NCBI RefSeq assembly: GCF_009936375.1 | Contig: NZ_AP022332.1 | Span: 3,566,501 to 3,630,500 of the forward strand | Origin: Methylosinus sp. C49 | GTDB taxonomy: Bacteria; Pseudomonadota; Alphaproteobacteria; Rhizobiales; Beijerinckiaceae | DNA: 64,000 nt | Direction: 5' to 3' | In this document: in pieces, positions 43,234 through 52,206 of the stretch | Position numbering within the stretch: position 1 is the first letter of the stretch | How the letters are laid out: each line of letters starts with the position of its first letter | Notes under the pieces: generated by a model | Told to the model about the DNA's origin: nothing | Databases searched by the model: none | What the model saw: only the letters and a program-made list of their open reading frames with translations | Made by a program: the position numbers and the translations under genes

Positions 43234-45213
43234 TCACGCGGCCGAGACAGCCGTCGGCGTCGACGCGGCGGCGGCGGCCATCGCCAGAAAAGCGCCGAGC
43301 GGCATCGGCCGGCCGAACAAAAAGCCCTGCAGGCGCTGGCAGCCGGCGAGGCCTAGCACGTAAGCCTGCTCCTCTGTCTCCACGCCCTCGGCGGTCACGG
43401 CCATGTCGAGCGCATTGGCCATGTGAATGGCGCCGGCGACGAGCACGCCGGTCGATTTCTCGATCGTCACCCGATCGACGAGGGATTTGTCCAGCTTGAT
43501 GCGGTCGAAGCCATATTTCCGCAGATAGGCGATGCTGGTGTAGCCGGCGCCGAAATCATCCAGCGCCACGGCGACGCCCAGCGTCTTCAGGAAGGAGATC
43601 ACCGCCGCCGCCCGCTGCGGATGATCGATCAGATAGCCCTCCGTCACCTCGAGCTCGAGACGCGCGGAAGAAAAGCCGGTCTCCAGCAATGTCCGCATCA
43701 CCGCGCGCTCGAAATCGGGATCGCGGAACTGCGCGGGCGAGACATTGACGGCGACCTTGATCGTCTCGACGCCGAGAAAATCCTCGCAGGCCCGGCGCAG
43801 CACGAACATCCCGAGCTGATTGATGAGCCCGCTGCGCTCGGCGACCGGCACGAACTGATCGGGCATGAGCTCGCCCTCCGGCCGTCGCGGCCAGCGCACC
43901 AGCGCCTCGACGGCGACGACGCGATTTTCCCCCGCGCCGACGATGGGCTGATAGACCACCTCCAGCTCGTCGGCCCGCAGGGCGCGGCGCAGCTGATCCT
44001 CGATGTCCTGCTGGCGCTGGCGCTCGAGATCGAGATCGGGCGTGTAAATCCTCATGCCCGATTTGCCATTGGCCTTGACGTGATACATTGCGATATCGGC
44101 GCGGCGGAACAGCTCCTGCGCGTCGCAGCCGTCCGCCTCCGTGCAGCAGACGCCGACGCTCGCGCCAATCTGCACCACGCGATCGCCGATACGGATCGGC
44201 CGCGCCAGAACCGTGAGCGCGCTGCTGGCGAAGGCGCGCGCCGCGCGCTCGGCGTCCGCGGCCGAGACCACCGCCGCGAACTCGTCGCCGCCGACGCGCG
44301 CCAGCATCGCGCCCTGAGGCAGAAGGCGGAGAAACTCTTTGGCCACTATGTCGATCAGCCGATCGCCGGTCGAATGTCCGTAAGTGTCGTTGACGTCCTT
44401 GAAGCCATCGAGATCGATATAGACGACGGCAGTCGGCGTCGCGCCGGCGCCGCGGCTGCACTGGTCGAGCCTCGTCATCAGCGCGCGGCGGTTGGGCAGG
44501 CCGCTCAGCGCGTCCATATTGGCGAGGCGCGAATTCTCGTCGCTGAGCCGCTGCGTCTCCGCCTGCTTCTCCGCCAGCGAGCGGCGCGAGGCCACGAGAT
44601 GCGCGAAATCGCGGTAATAGATCATCAATATCGCGATCATGCCGACGGCGGCGAGCGCCAGATTGACCGACGCAGCGCGAAAATGCCCATCATCCGCGAA
44701 GAAGAAGAACAGACTGAAAGGCGCGACGCCGACCAAGGTCACATTGAGCGCCGCCGACCGAAGATGCATCAGGCAGAAGTTGCAGCTGATCATCGTCAAG
44801 GCCAGGAAGAAGACGATCTGCGCCTTCGCATAGGCGTCGCCGTCGCCATAGCTGTAGAGCGACAGGCCCCAGGCGGTGAAGGCCACAGCGATGAAAAAGG
44901 CCAATCTGTTGGTGCGCTGCATGTAGCGGATGGCGATGTCGTCCGGCACATGCGAGCGCCCGATCCGCCACCAGGCGACGCCGCGCAGAAGGCAGAGGCC
45001 GCAGAGCGCGCTCGGCGCATAGACGGACAGCCAAGGATGACCGAATTTCGCGAAGGTGAACATCACAGCGAGCGCATTGGTCGCCAGGATGAAATAGAGA
45101 AGCGGGATCTGCCGCGCGAAGGCGCGAAACTGCGCACGGACCAGCTCCAAGTCGTCGGTCGGAACGCTGAACAAATAATGTAGTTTTTTGATGAGACTAT
45201 TCTTCAAGATCAA
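43234..45213 (-). CDS. Membrane GGDEF-EAL protein (cyclic-di-GMP turnover)
   Basis: A 659-residue regulator of cyclic-di-GMP. About six membrane helices occupy residues 30-205, followed by a short coiled coil, a GGDEF domain with intact active site RVGGDEF (residues about 225-385) and an EAL domain with EALVRW, the DDFGAGYTS loop and AVTAEGVE catalytic segment. Both active sites look complete, so it may make or degrade the signal. The predicted start is TTG with AAAGG upstream. Confidence 0.92.
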   Translation of the reverse strand: MILKNSLIKKLHYLFSVPTDDLELVRAQFRAFARQIPLLYFILATNALAVMFTFAKFGHPWLSVYAPSALCGLCLLRGVAWWRIGRSHVPDDIAIRYMQRTNRLAFFIAVAFTAWGLSLYSYGDGDAYAKAQIVFFLALTMISCNFCLMHLRSAALNVTLVGVAPFSLFFFFADDGHFRAASVNLALAAVGMIAILMIYYRDFAHLVASRRSLAEKQAETQRLSDENSRLANMDALSGLPNRRALMTRLDQCSRGAGATPTAVVYIDLDGFKDVNDTYGHSTGDRLIDIVAKEFLRLLPQGAMLARVGGDEFAAVVSAADAERAARAFASSALTVLARPIRIGDRVVQIGASVGVCCTEADGCDAQELFRRADIAMYHVKANGKSGMRIYTPDLDLERQRQQDIEDQLRRALRADELEVVYQPIVGAGENRVVAVEALVRWPRRPEGELMPDQFVPVAERSGLINQLGMFVLRRACEDFLGVETIKVAVNVSPAQFRDPDFERAVMRTLLETGFSSARLELEVTEGYLIDHPQRAAAVISFLKTLGVAVALDDFGAGYTSIAYLRKYGFDRIKLDKSLVDRVTIEKSTGVLVAGAIHMANALDMAVTAEGVETEEQAYVLGLAGCQRLQGFLFGRPMPLGAFLAMAAAAASTPTAVSAA

Positions 45214-45446
45214 CGACCTTTCAGGCGCTCGTCACCCGCAAATCGACAAATGGCCGCATCGGAAGCTTAGGCAAGAGCGGTGGAGAACCGGTTAAGATCG
45301 GGAAAATAATTCCACGCGACGACGGACGCGGCGGCGCCCGGCGGAGGCCTGGACGAAACGCGAAACGGACCAATGTCATGCGGAGGCCGGCTCCCCCGTC
45401 GGAGAGCCGTCGTCTCGCGGCATTCGAAAATTCCGAGGAGCCAAGC

Positions 45447-46082
45447 ATGAGCACGAGCAGCGTATCCGGCGATCCGTTTCGCGGCAGCCCGTTCGATCTG
45501 AACAAGCTCGAAGCGAAGAACGCCATTCTCGCCCATAATTGGTGGGCTATCGGCCTGCGCGGCCTCGCGGCGATCATCTTCGGGCTCATCGCCGTCTTTC
45601 AGCCCGGCGTGACCATATTGTCGCTGGTGCTGGTCTTCGCGATCTTCGCCGCCGTGGACGGCATAGCGACGATCATCGCCGCCGTGCGCGCCGCGCGGCA
45701 GGGCGAGGCTTGGCTGTTTCTCTTCCTCGCTGGTCTGGTGAAGATCGCCGCCGGCGCCTTCGCGGCCTTCTGGCCGGGCATCACCGCTCTCATCTTCGTG
45801 GCCGTGTTCGGCGCGGGCGAGGTCGTCGGCGGCGCGCTGACCTTCGGCTCCGCGCTCGATCTGAAGGAGGATCACGGCCGCTGGTGGCTGGCGCTGGGCG
45901 GCCTTCTCGCCGTGGTGTTCGGCCTGTTCCTGCTGCTGACGCCGGTCATCGGCGCTGTGGTGCTCACCTGGTGGCTCGGCATCTACGCCATAGCGCTCGG
46001 CATTGTGGAACTGATCCTGGCCTTCCGGCTGCACGCCCGCCATGTCGAGCATCCGCCGCTGGCGCATCCGCAGGGCGCGTGA
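45447..46082 (+). CDS. HdeD-family membrane protein (DUF308)
   Basis: A 211-residue inner-membrane protein with six hydrophobic helices in three pairs, typical of HdeD-like proteins (NWWAIGLRGLAAIIFGLIAVFQPGVTILSLVLVFAIFAAVDGIATII and later repeats with GRWWLALGGLLAVVFGLFLLLTP). A GAGGAG site precedes the ATG at 45447. HdeD of E. coli is linked to acid resistance; here the role is unknown. Confidence 0.88.
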   Translation: MSTSSVSGDPFRGSPFDLNKLEAKNAILAHNWWAIGLRGLAAIIFGLIAVFQPGVTILSLVLVFAIFAAVDGIATIIAAVRAARQGEAWLFLFLAGLVKIAAGAFAAFWPGITALIFVAVFGAGEVVGGALTFGSALDLKEDHGRWWLALGGLLAVVFGLFLLLTPVIGAVVLTWWLGIYAIALGIVELILAFRLHARHVEHPPLAHPQGA

Positions 46083-46105
46083 TCGCCGGATCGGACAAAA
46101 AAATC

Positions 46106-46131
46106 GGGGCGCCCGCAGCCACAGGCGCCCC
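46106..46131 (-). terminator. Intrinsic terminator for the 88-aa gene
   Basis: GGGGCGCC/GGCGCCCC arms (46106-46113 and 46124-46131) form a stem with a 10-base loop. Read leftward it is followed by a seven-T run (A-run at 46097-46103 on the top strand), so it ends transcription of the leftward gene beginning at 46434. Confidence 0.82.
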
Positions 46132-46167
46132 GTCCCCCCTCTCCGCCCCCGCGGAAAGCTCGAAAAA

Positions 46168-46434
46168 TCAGTCGATCGAGGAAATCTTGATCGGCGAATC
46201 GAGATCGGCGTGCACGACCTTGAGGCCCGCCTTGGCGACGGCGGCCTCATCGGCGTACCAGGTCGACTCGTGGTCGAGCCCGCCATATTTGTTGAAGACC
46301 ATCACATATTTGGCCTTCAGATCCACCTCGCAGCGCAGCCCTTTGCCGGGCTGGCCGATGGGCCGCATCTTGCCGTCCCAATCGATGAAATAGCCCCCGG
46401 TCTCTTCGGACATTTCCTGTTCCCTTTCGGACAT
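46168..46434 (-). CDS. Hypothetical protein, 88 aa
   Basis: Not recognised. A small soluble protein with aromatic-rich strands: YFIDWDGKMRPIGQPGKGLRCEVDLKAKYVMVFNKYGGLDHESTWYADEAAVAKAGLKVVHADLDSPIKISSID. GGAG about 8 bases upstream supports the start at 46434; a second Met at 46413 also has an AGGA site. It has its own intrinsic terminator, which argues for a real single-gene unit. Confidence 0.7.
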   Translation of the reverse strand: MSEREQEMSEETGGYFIDWDGKMRPIGQPGKGLRCEVDLKAKYVMVFNKYGGLDHESTWYADEAAVAKAGLKVVHADLDSPIKISSID

Positions 46435-46555
46435 TTGTCTCCGTCTTCGCGAGGAAGCAGGTTTCGGGCCAGGGAGGTCGGGAGCCATGAGCGAGCTGCG
46501 CTATTCGCTGATCGCTCATATTGCAGAGCCCCGCGCATTTCCCTAACTTCCGTCC

Positions 46556-47713
46556 ATGACTCTCTCCCCCGCCCTTTCCATCACCCGCGATCTCCTTCGC
46601 TGCCCCTCCGTCACCCCGGCCGACGCCGGCGCGCTCGGCGTGCTCGAGCAGCGCTTGAAGGATGCCGGCTTCACGACGCATCGGCTCGTCTTCACAGAGG
46701 AAGGCACGCCGGATATCGACAATCTCTTCGCCAAGATCGGCGAGGGCCGGCCGCATCTCGTCTTCGCCGGCCATACGGATGTGGTGCCGAGCGGCGCCCC
46801 CGAGCGCTGGCGCTTCGATCCCTTTTCCGGCGAGATCGCCGATGGCAAGATTTTCGGCCGCGGCGCCTCCGATATGAAGGGCGGTATCGCCGCCTTCGCC
46901 GCCGCCGCCATCGATTATGTGAAGGAGCATGGCGCGCCCAAGGGCGCGATCTCCTTCCTCATCACCGGCGACGAGGAAGGACCGGCCGTCAATGGCACGG
47001 TGAAGATGCTCGATTGGGCGAAAGCGCATGGCGAGGTCTTCGACCATTGCATCGTCGGCGAGCCGACCAATGTCAAAGAGCTCGGCGACACGATCAAGAT
47101 CGGCCGGCGCGGCTCGCTCAACGGACGCCTCACCGTGCGCGGCAAGCAGGGCCATTCCGCCCATCCGCATCGCGCCGAAAATCCCACCCCCGCCGTGGCG
47201 CGCATCGTCACCGCTCTATCGACTCACGTCTTCGACGAAGGGACGGAGCATTTCGACCGCTCCAATCTCGAGGTGACGTCGATCGACATCGGCAATCAGG
47301 CGGCCAATGTCATTCCCGGCGAGGCGCGCGCGCGCTTCAACATTCGCTTCAACAATGTGTGGACGCTGGAGACGCTGCAGGCGGAAATCCGCCGCGTGAT
47401 CGAGACGGCCGCAGCGGGCGCGAAAGTGGAGGTGGAGTTCCTGCCCTGCAATTCGCTGCCTTTCCTCACCGCGCCGGGCGATTTCAGCGCGCTGGTCGCC
47501 GGCGCGATCGAGGAGATGACGGGCCGCCGTCCGGGCCTTTCGACCAGCGGCGGAACCTCGGATGCGCGCTTCATCACGCGCGATTGTCCAGTGCTGGAGT
47601 TCGGCCTCCTCAACGAGTCGATCCATGCGGTGGACGAGCATGCGTGCATCGCGGATGTCGATAGGCTGACGGCGATCTACAAGCGCATCATCGAGACGTA
47701 TTTCGCGCGCTGA
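46556..47713 (+). CDS. dapE: Succinyl-diaminopimelate desuccinylase
   Basis: Releases succinate from N-succinyl-L,L-diaminopimelate in lysine and peptidoglycan-precursor synthesis; two zinc ions are needed. The 385 residues carry the M20 metal site: [12 protein letters not shown] (His-x-Asp), [23 protein letters not shown] (Glu-Glu), and the dimerisation/His segment [15 protein letters not shown], ending with [12 protein letters not shown]. Gene order gives no partner; a repeat block follows the stop codon. Confidence 0.95.
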   Translation: MTLSPALSITRDLLRCPSVTPADAGALGVLEQRLKDAGFTTHRLVFTEEGTPDIDNLFAKIGEGRPHLVFAGHTDVVPSGAPERWRFDPFSGEIADGKIFGRGASDMKGGIAAFAAAAIDYVKEHGAPKGAISFLITGDEEGPAVNGTVKMLDWAKAHGEVFDHCIVGEPTNVKELGDTIKIGRRGSLNGRLTVRGKQGHSAHPHRAENPTPAVARIVTALSTHVFDEGTEHFDRSNLEVTSIDIGNQAANVIPGEARARFNIRFNNVWTLETLQAEIRRVIETAAAGAKVEVEFLPCNSLPFLTAPGDFSALVAGAIEEMTGRRPGLSTSGGTSDARFITRDCPVLEFGLLNESIHAVDEHACIADVDRLTAIYKRIIETYFAR

Positions 47714-47735
47714 AGACCCGAAGCGACAATGGTTC

Positions 47736-47796
47736 GCGCTCCCTTCTCCCGCGCAGGGGGAGAAGGTGGCCCGACGAAGTCGGGTCGGATGAGGGC
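47736..47796 (-). repeat. Inverted, diverged copy of the intergenic repeat
   Basis: A related palindromic copy in reverse orientation (CTTCTCCC...GGGAGAAGGTGGCCCGAC...GGTCGGATGAGGG). Together with 47849-47901 it forms a facing pair between dapE and the histidine kinase gene, the same architecture as at 8167-8313. Confidence 0.7.
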
Positions 47797-47848
47797 TCGC
47801 GCCGCCACAGCATTATTTGCGACTCAGAGCGCCGCAAACCCGCAGCCG

Positions 47849-47901
47849 CCCTCATCCGACCTCGCTTCGCGAGGCCACCTTCTCCCACAAGTGGGAGAAG
47901 G
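47849..47901 (+). repeat. Dispersed 53-bp palindromic intergenic repeat, copy 2
   Basis: Identical over 53 bases to 8167-8219, about 40 kb away. It lies immediately past the stop codon of the leftward histidine kinase gene, where the hairpins could act at the transcript end. Confidence 0.85.
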
Positions 47902-47911
47902 GAGCGCGCCT

Positions 47912-48973
47912 TCATTCCGCCAGCGCCTGCGCCGCCGGCACGGCGAGCGTCCATTCGAAGCCGTCGGGCGGAAAGCCGATCGTCGCCTCGCCGCCGAGCG
48001 CCTGCGCGACGAGGCGCTTGATGACCTTGTGGCCGAAGCCTTCGGACGGCGCCTCGGAAACGACCGGGCCGCCGAACTCGCGCCACTCTACCACGAAGCG
48101 CCCGTCCTCGAGGCGCCAATGCAGCTCTATGCGCCCGTCCGGCTGCGCCAGCGAGCCATGCGTCAGCGCATTCACCGAAAGCTCGTGCAATGCGAGGCCG
48201 ATGTTCTGCGCGGCCTCCGGCTTCAGCATCAGATTGGGGCCGCCCGCGCGCGTCTGCTCCTCGACGCAGCCGACGTCGAGGCAATAGGACAATTGCGCGC
48301 GCGCCAGCTCCACCATGGATGCGCCGCGCCAGTCCTGCGACACGAGCAGATCATGCGCCATGGAGAGCGCCTGCAGACGCGCCGCGAATTTGCGTTGGAA
48401 ATCGGCGAGCGAAGGCGCGCCCGCCGCCGTCTGCCGCGCCATGGCCTGCACCACGGCGAGAAGATTTTTGGAGCGATGCACCAGCTCGCGCAGCAGCACA
48501 TGGACATGATCCTCGCGCCGCTTGCGATCGGTGATGTCGCGAGCCGTGCCGATGATGCGCGCGGCGCGTCCGCCTTCGAAGAAAGTGCGGCCGCGCACCG
48601 CGATCCAGCGCTCCACGCCGTCGGTCTGGCCGATGATGCGATATTCCGCCTCATAATCGCCGAGCGCGCCGGGATCGAGCGCGGCCTGAACGGCCTCGCG
48701 CGTCTGCGCCTTATCGTCCTTGTGCATGGCGTTGCGGAAAATCTCGAAGCTGCCCGGCGCATCGTCCGGCAGCGCCCAGAGCGCGCGCACGCGCTCATCG
48801 AGATGCACCTCGCCAGTGACGAGATCCCAATCCCAAATTCCAGTGAGGCTCGCGTCGAGCGCCATGCGCATGCGCTCGAGCGCCAGAGCTTCGTCGCGAT
48901 CATCCCGCCGCTGCGGCGCAGACGCTTCGCTTCTTCCGTCGATCTCTGTCAAGCTCGACCTCTCGACGCCCAT
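47912..48973 (-). CDS. PAS-HWE histidine kinase
   Basis: A soluble sensor kinase of 353 residues. Residues about 20-155 form a PAS/PAC unit (LDASLTGIWDWDLVTGEVHLDERVRALW; EAEYRIIGQTDGVERWIAVRGR). The kinase part has the HWE-type H box with phospho-acceptor His (LLRELVHRSKNLLAVVQAMARQT) and N box LALHELSVNALTHGSL, with the HWE-specific late DGFEWTL. It lacks a membrane segment. No response regulator is adjacent. ATG at 48973 is preferred over a TTG at 49006. Confidence 0.88.
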   Translation of the reverse strand: MGVERSSLTEIDGRSEASAPQRRDDRDEALALERMRMALDASLTGIWDWDLVTGEVHLDERVRALWALPDDAPGSFEIFRNAMHKDDKAQTREAVQAALDPGALGDYEAEYRIIGQTDGVERWIAVRGRTFFEGGRAARIIGTARDITDRKRREDHVHVLLRELVHRSKNLLAVVQAMARQTAAGAPSLADFQRKFAARLQALSMAHDLLVSQDWRGASMVELARAQLSYCLDVGCVEEQTRAGGPNLMLKPEAAQNIGLALHELSVNALTHGSLAQPDGRIELHWRLEDGRFVVEWREFGGPVVSEAPSEGFGHKVIKRLVAQALGGEATIGFPPDGFEWTLAVPAAQALAE

Positions 48974-49107
48974 CGCCCGCTTCGAGTGGGGCGGACCATA
49001 GCCCAATGGCCGCCGGTGGGCGAGAAATTCATTTCCAAATCACGCGTCGCCAATGCGCTCCGTTTCACGAAACGGTAAACGTCGCCGCCCGGCCCGCGGT
49101 TCCCGCG

Positions 49108-51123
49108 TCACACATCCAATTCCGTGGCGAAAGCGGCGCGCTCCTGAATGAAGGCGAAACGCGCCTCCGGCTTGGCGCCCATCAGCCGCTCGACGCAATC
49201 GGCGGTCTCCTCGCGCTCCTCTCCGGCGATCACGACCTTGAGCAGAGTGCGCTTCCTGGCGTCCATCGTCGTTTCCTTGAGCTGAGCCGGCATCATCTCG
49301 CCGAGGCCTTTGAAGCGGCTCGTCTCGATCTTGCCCTTGCCGGTCAGCACTTTCTTCACCAGCTCGTCGCGATGCGCATCGTCGCGCGCATAGACGGTCT
49401 TGGCGCCTTGCGTGAGCTTATACAGCGGCGGCACGGCGAGATAGAGATGGCCGCCGTCGATGAGCTTGGGCATTTGCCGAAAGAAGAAAGTGATGAGCAG
49501 CGACGCGATATGCGCGCCGTCCACATCGGCGTCGGTCATCACGATGATCTTGTCGTAGCGCAAATCCTCGTCGCGATAATGCGAGCCGATTCCGCAGCCG
49601 AGCGCCTGCACGAGATCGGCGAGCTGCTGATTGGCGGCGAGCTTCTCTCGGCCGGCGGATGCGACATTGAGAATCTTGCCGCGCAGAGGCAGCACGGCCT
49701 GACTGGCGCGATCGCGCGCCGCTTTGGCGGAGCCGCCGGCGGAATCGCCCTCGACGATGAAAATCTCCGAGCCTTGCGATGACGTATTGGTGCAATCGGC
49801 GAGCTTGCCCGGCAGGCGCAATTTGCGCGTCGGGGATTTGCGCGCCTGCTCCTTCTCGGCGCGGCGGCGCATGCGCTCCTCGGCGCGCTCCACCGCGAAA
49901 TCGAGCAGCTTGGTCGCCTGCGACGGCGCGCCGGCGAGCCAATGATCGAAAGCGTCGCGCACCGTCCCTTCGACGAGGCGCGAGGCCTCGACATTCATCA
50001 GCCGCGTCTTGTTCTGCCCCTGAAACTCCGGCTCGCGAATGAAGACGGAGATCATCGCCGCGGACTGGCCCATGAGATCATCCGCCGTCACATTGGCGGC
50101 GCGCTTGGCCTGGCCGATGCGCTCGGCGTGATCCTTCAAGCCGCGCAATAATGCGAGGCGAAATCCCGCCTCATGCGTGCCGCCGTCGGGCGTCGGAATC
50201 GTGTTGCAATAAGAGTGGGAAAACCCATCCTCATTGGCGAACCAGGCGATGGCCCATTCGAGCGAGCCATGGCCGCCCTCGCGCTGCACCTTGCCGACGA
50301 AGGGCTGATCGGCGACCAGCTCCTTGCCCTCGGTCTCACGCGCGAGATAATCGCGCAACCCGCCGGGAAAGCGCAGCACCGCCTCGGCCGGCACATCCGA
50401 GCCCGGCTCGATCAGCTCTTTGGCGCAACGCCAGCGGATTTCGACGCCGCCGAAGAGATAGGCCTTGGAGCGCGCCATGCGGAACAGCCGCGCCGGCCGC
50501 CAATGCGCCGCCGGGCCGAAGATGTCCACATCCGGCTTGAAGCGCACCTTAGTGCCGCGGCGATTGGAGATGCGGCCCAATTGCTCGAGCTTCCCCTGCG
50601 GCAGGCCGCGCGAGAAGATCATGCGATAGAGCTGCTGGTCGGTCGCCACCTCCACCTCGAGCCGCTCGGACAGCGCATTGACCACGGACACGCCGACGCC
50701 ATGCAGGCCGCCGGAGGTCTGATAGGCGCCCGAATCGAACTTGCCGCCGGCGTGCAGCATGGTCATGACCACTTCCAACGCCGACTTCTTGGGGAATTTC
50801 GGATGCGGCCCGACCGGAATGCCGCGGCCATTGTCGAAGACGGTGAGCCAGCCCTCCGGCTCGAGCGTGACCTCTATGAAGCTGGCGTGGCCGGCGACGG
50901 CCTCGTCCATCGCATTGTCCAGCACCTCCGCGAAGAGGTGATGCATGGCGGCCTCGTCCTTGCCGCCGATATACATTCCCGGCCGCCGCCGGACCGGCTC
51001 CAGCCCCTCGAGCACCTCTATGGAGGCGGCGTCATACTCCGCCGGCGCCTTGGGCGCTTTCGCGGCGGGAGCGGCGGCCGGCTTGCGCGGGGCGCCGCCG
51101 AAGAGATCATCGGATTTGGCCAT
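49108..51123 (-). CDS. parE: DNA topoisomerase IV subunit B
   Basis: ATPase subunit that works with ParC to decatenate chromosomes. The 671-residue protein shows the GHKL ATPase (IEVLEGLEPVRRRPGMYIGG, DNAMDEAVAGHA, DNGRGIPV, GGLHGVGVSVVNALS), the transducer, and a TOPRIM region (IFIVEGDSAGGSAKAARDR, MTDADVDGAHIASLLITFF). The length and these motifs favour ParE over GyrB, which has a longer chain in many relatives. ATG at 51123 is chosen because family-like sequence starts there. Confidence 0.94.
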   Translation of the reverse strand: MAKSDDLFGGAPRKPAAAPAAKAPKAPAEYDAASIEVLEGLEPVRRRPGMYIGGKDEAAMHHLFAEVLDNAMDEAVAGHASFIEVTLEPEGWLTVFDNGRGIPVGPHPKFPKKSALEVVMTMLHAGGKFDSGAYQTSGGLHGVGVSVVNALSERLEVEVATDQQLYRMIFSRGLPQGKLEQLGRISNRRGTKVRFKPDVDIFGPAAHWRPARLFRMARSKAYLFGGVEIRWRCAKELIEPGSDVPAEAVLRFPGGLRDYLARETEGKELVADQPFVGKVQREGGHGSLEWAIAWFANEDGFSHSYCNTIPTPDGGTHEAGFRLALLRGLKDHAERIGQAKRAANVTADDLMGQSAAMISVFIREPEFQGQNKTRLMNVEASRLVEGTVRDAFDHWLAGAPSQATKLLDFAVERAEERMRRRAEKEQARKSPTRKLRLPGKLADCTNTSSQGSEIFIVEGDSAGGSAKAARDRASQAVLPLRGKILNVASAGREKLAANQQLADLVQALGCGIGSHYRDEDLRYDKIIVMTDADVDGAHIASLLITFFFRQMPKLIDGGHLYLAVPPLYKLTQGAKTVYARDDAHRDELVKKVLTGKGKIETSRFKGLGEMMPAQLKETTMDARKRTLLKVVIAGEEREETADCVERLMGAKPEARFAFIQERAAFATELDV

Positions 51124-51184
51124 GGAGGGGATTTTAGCGATTCGCGGGGGGGAGCGCGAGGGGGCGGGCATCCTTGCGACGCAA

Positions 51185-51616
51185 TTACACTACCCCGGAG
51201 GACACAATTGCATAGACGCACATGCTCAGAAACGCCAAAATAAACGATGTATAGATCGCGATGAATTGGTGCCAATGACGCAAAAACCACCTCGGCTTCA
51301 TGGACCGAGCATTTAGAAATCCCTCACCCTCGCCAAATAGTACAATTTCCTCTTTGGACATCCGTGCCTCAATCGTGTCGAGCATCTGCCTGCTCCTCAA
51401 GTAAATAAGAAGCGAAACAACCGCTATGAAAGCGCCAAAGCCGGAGATAAACGGAGCCACAACGGATCTTAGCTGCGGATTTTGCATGGATTGAATGTAC
51501 GCATTGATTATTAGGCCACACAATACCATGAAATAGTTGAACATAGTATTCACATGCACCTGATATAGTTTGTAAATATCAATCAAATAGGATAAACGCT
51601 TATTGTCCTCGGTCAC
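51185..51616 (-). CDS. Small multi-pass membrane protein, AT-rich cassette gene 3
   Basis: Not recognised. A 143-residue protein starting at GTG with a strong AGGAGG site. Three membrane helices are predicted (residues about 25-43 FNYFMVLCGLIINAYI, 56-73 FISGFGAFIAVVSLLIYL, 115-138 FIAIYTSFILAFLSMCVYAIV) with a charged cytoplasmic loop (RSRQMLDTIEARMSKEEIVLFGEGE) between the second and third. Codon use is more A/T-rich than in parE. It is the last gene of a tight three-gene leftward unit. Confidence 0.72.
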   Translation of the reverse strand: MTEDNKRLSYLIDIYKLYQVHVNTMFNYFMVLCGLIINAYIQSMQNPQLRSVVAPFISGFGAFIAVVSLLIYLRSRQMLDTIEARMSKEEIVLFGEGEGFLNARSMKPRWFLRHWHQFIAIYTSFILAFLSMCVYAIVSSGVV

Positions 51617-51625
51617 GATCCCCTC

Positions 51626-51721
51626 CTATTCGCCTTGCACAAGAAATCGGTATACGGGCGCTGCAAACTCAAACCAGTCGACGCCGTCGGCTCCATACTT
51701 GTCGAGTTTGTAGTTGCTCAT
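51626..51721 (-). CDS. 31-aa ORF in AT-rich cassette, gene 2
   Basis: A tiny frame encoding MSNYKLDKYGADGVDWFEFAAPVYRFLVQGE (given here in two parts: MSNYKLDKYGADGVDW and FEFAAPVYRFLVQGE). It fits exactly between two longer genes with gaps of 6 and 9 bp, and its stop is directly followed by the ribosome site of the next gene. The packed arrangement suggests translation. It has no membrane helix and no known relatives that I can name. Confidence 0.45.
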   Translation of the reverse strand: MSNYKLDKYGADGVDWFEFAAPVYRFLVQGE

Positions 51722-51727
51722 AATCGC

Positions 51728-51997
51728 TCAGTGCCAAAACAATTTTACCGCTATCACCACCTGAAACGCCAGCACGAGCCCCATCATCCATTTGATGACG
51801 AGGAGTTCGCCCTTCAAAGCCGACACATCATCATCGCGATTGCTCGGCGCGGTCGCGGATTTCAATGTCTTGTCCCCGCGAATATCGATAGTCCGAACGC
51901 TCGAAACACTCTCGTAGGCGCAAAAGCTAGCACCGAATTGCGCGCCGAGAAACAGAACGAAGCCAAAGCTCGAAACAGATCGCGTTAGTTTCCTCAT
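51728..51997 (-). CDS. Small membrane protein with XhlA/DUF1640-like tail, AT-rich cassette gene 1
   Basis: An 89-residue protein with an N-terminal hydrophobic segment (SSFGFVLFLGAQFGASFCAY, signal or anchor), a polar middle (TIDIRGDKTLKSATAPSNRDDDV) and a C-terminal helix-plus-membrane unit (SALKGELLVIKWMMGLVLAFQVVIAVKLFWH). That last part resembles the coiled-coil/membrane tails of XhlA- or DUF1640-type proteins and of the small gene in the TIR cassette at 24601. It is the first gene of the three-gene unit. Confidence 0.65.
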   Translation of the reverse strand: MRKLTRSVSSFGFVLFLGAQFGASFCAYESVSSVRTIDIRGDKTLKSATAPSNRDDDVSALKGELLVIKWMMGLVLAFQVVIAVKLFWH

Positions 51998-52038
51998 TCT
52001 GAGCCCGCGCAGCGGGCGCCTCGAAGGAGGAGGAAACC

Positions 52039-52206
52039 GTGAGCGCGGCCTTCTGGCACCCGCTCTCGCGCGTCGAGACGGCGGCGAAGTCGCCTCAGCA
52101 TGATGGCGAGGGGGATTGCCCTTCCCGCGCCCGTCTCACCCAGCAATTTATCGAAAATCTCCCATCGGCAAAGGCGCTCGCGCAGCGCGTCGGACGCACC
52201 TCGTGA
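52039..52206 (+). pseudogene. Possible 5' remnant of a gene with a strong ribosome site
   Basis: A perfect AAGGAGGAGG stands just before GTG at 52039, followed by a 55-codon frame (SAAFWHPLSRVETAAKSP, then sequence that reads like chance). It overlaps, on the other strand, the 3' end of the 2OG-oxygenase gene from 52095. A good start signal with no gene behind it suggests a start left behind by deletion or insertion at about 52095. I cannot name the lost gene. Confidence 0.3.

Noticed and set aside
51635-51988. 117-codon rightward frame in the AT-rich cassette
   Set aside because: It is antisense to the 89-codon and 31-codon genes, which have better spacing, membrane-helix pattern and start signals as a unit.
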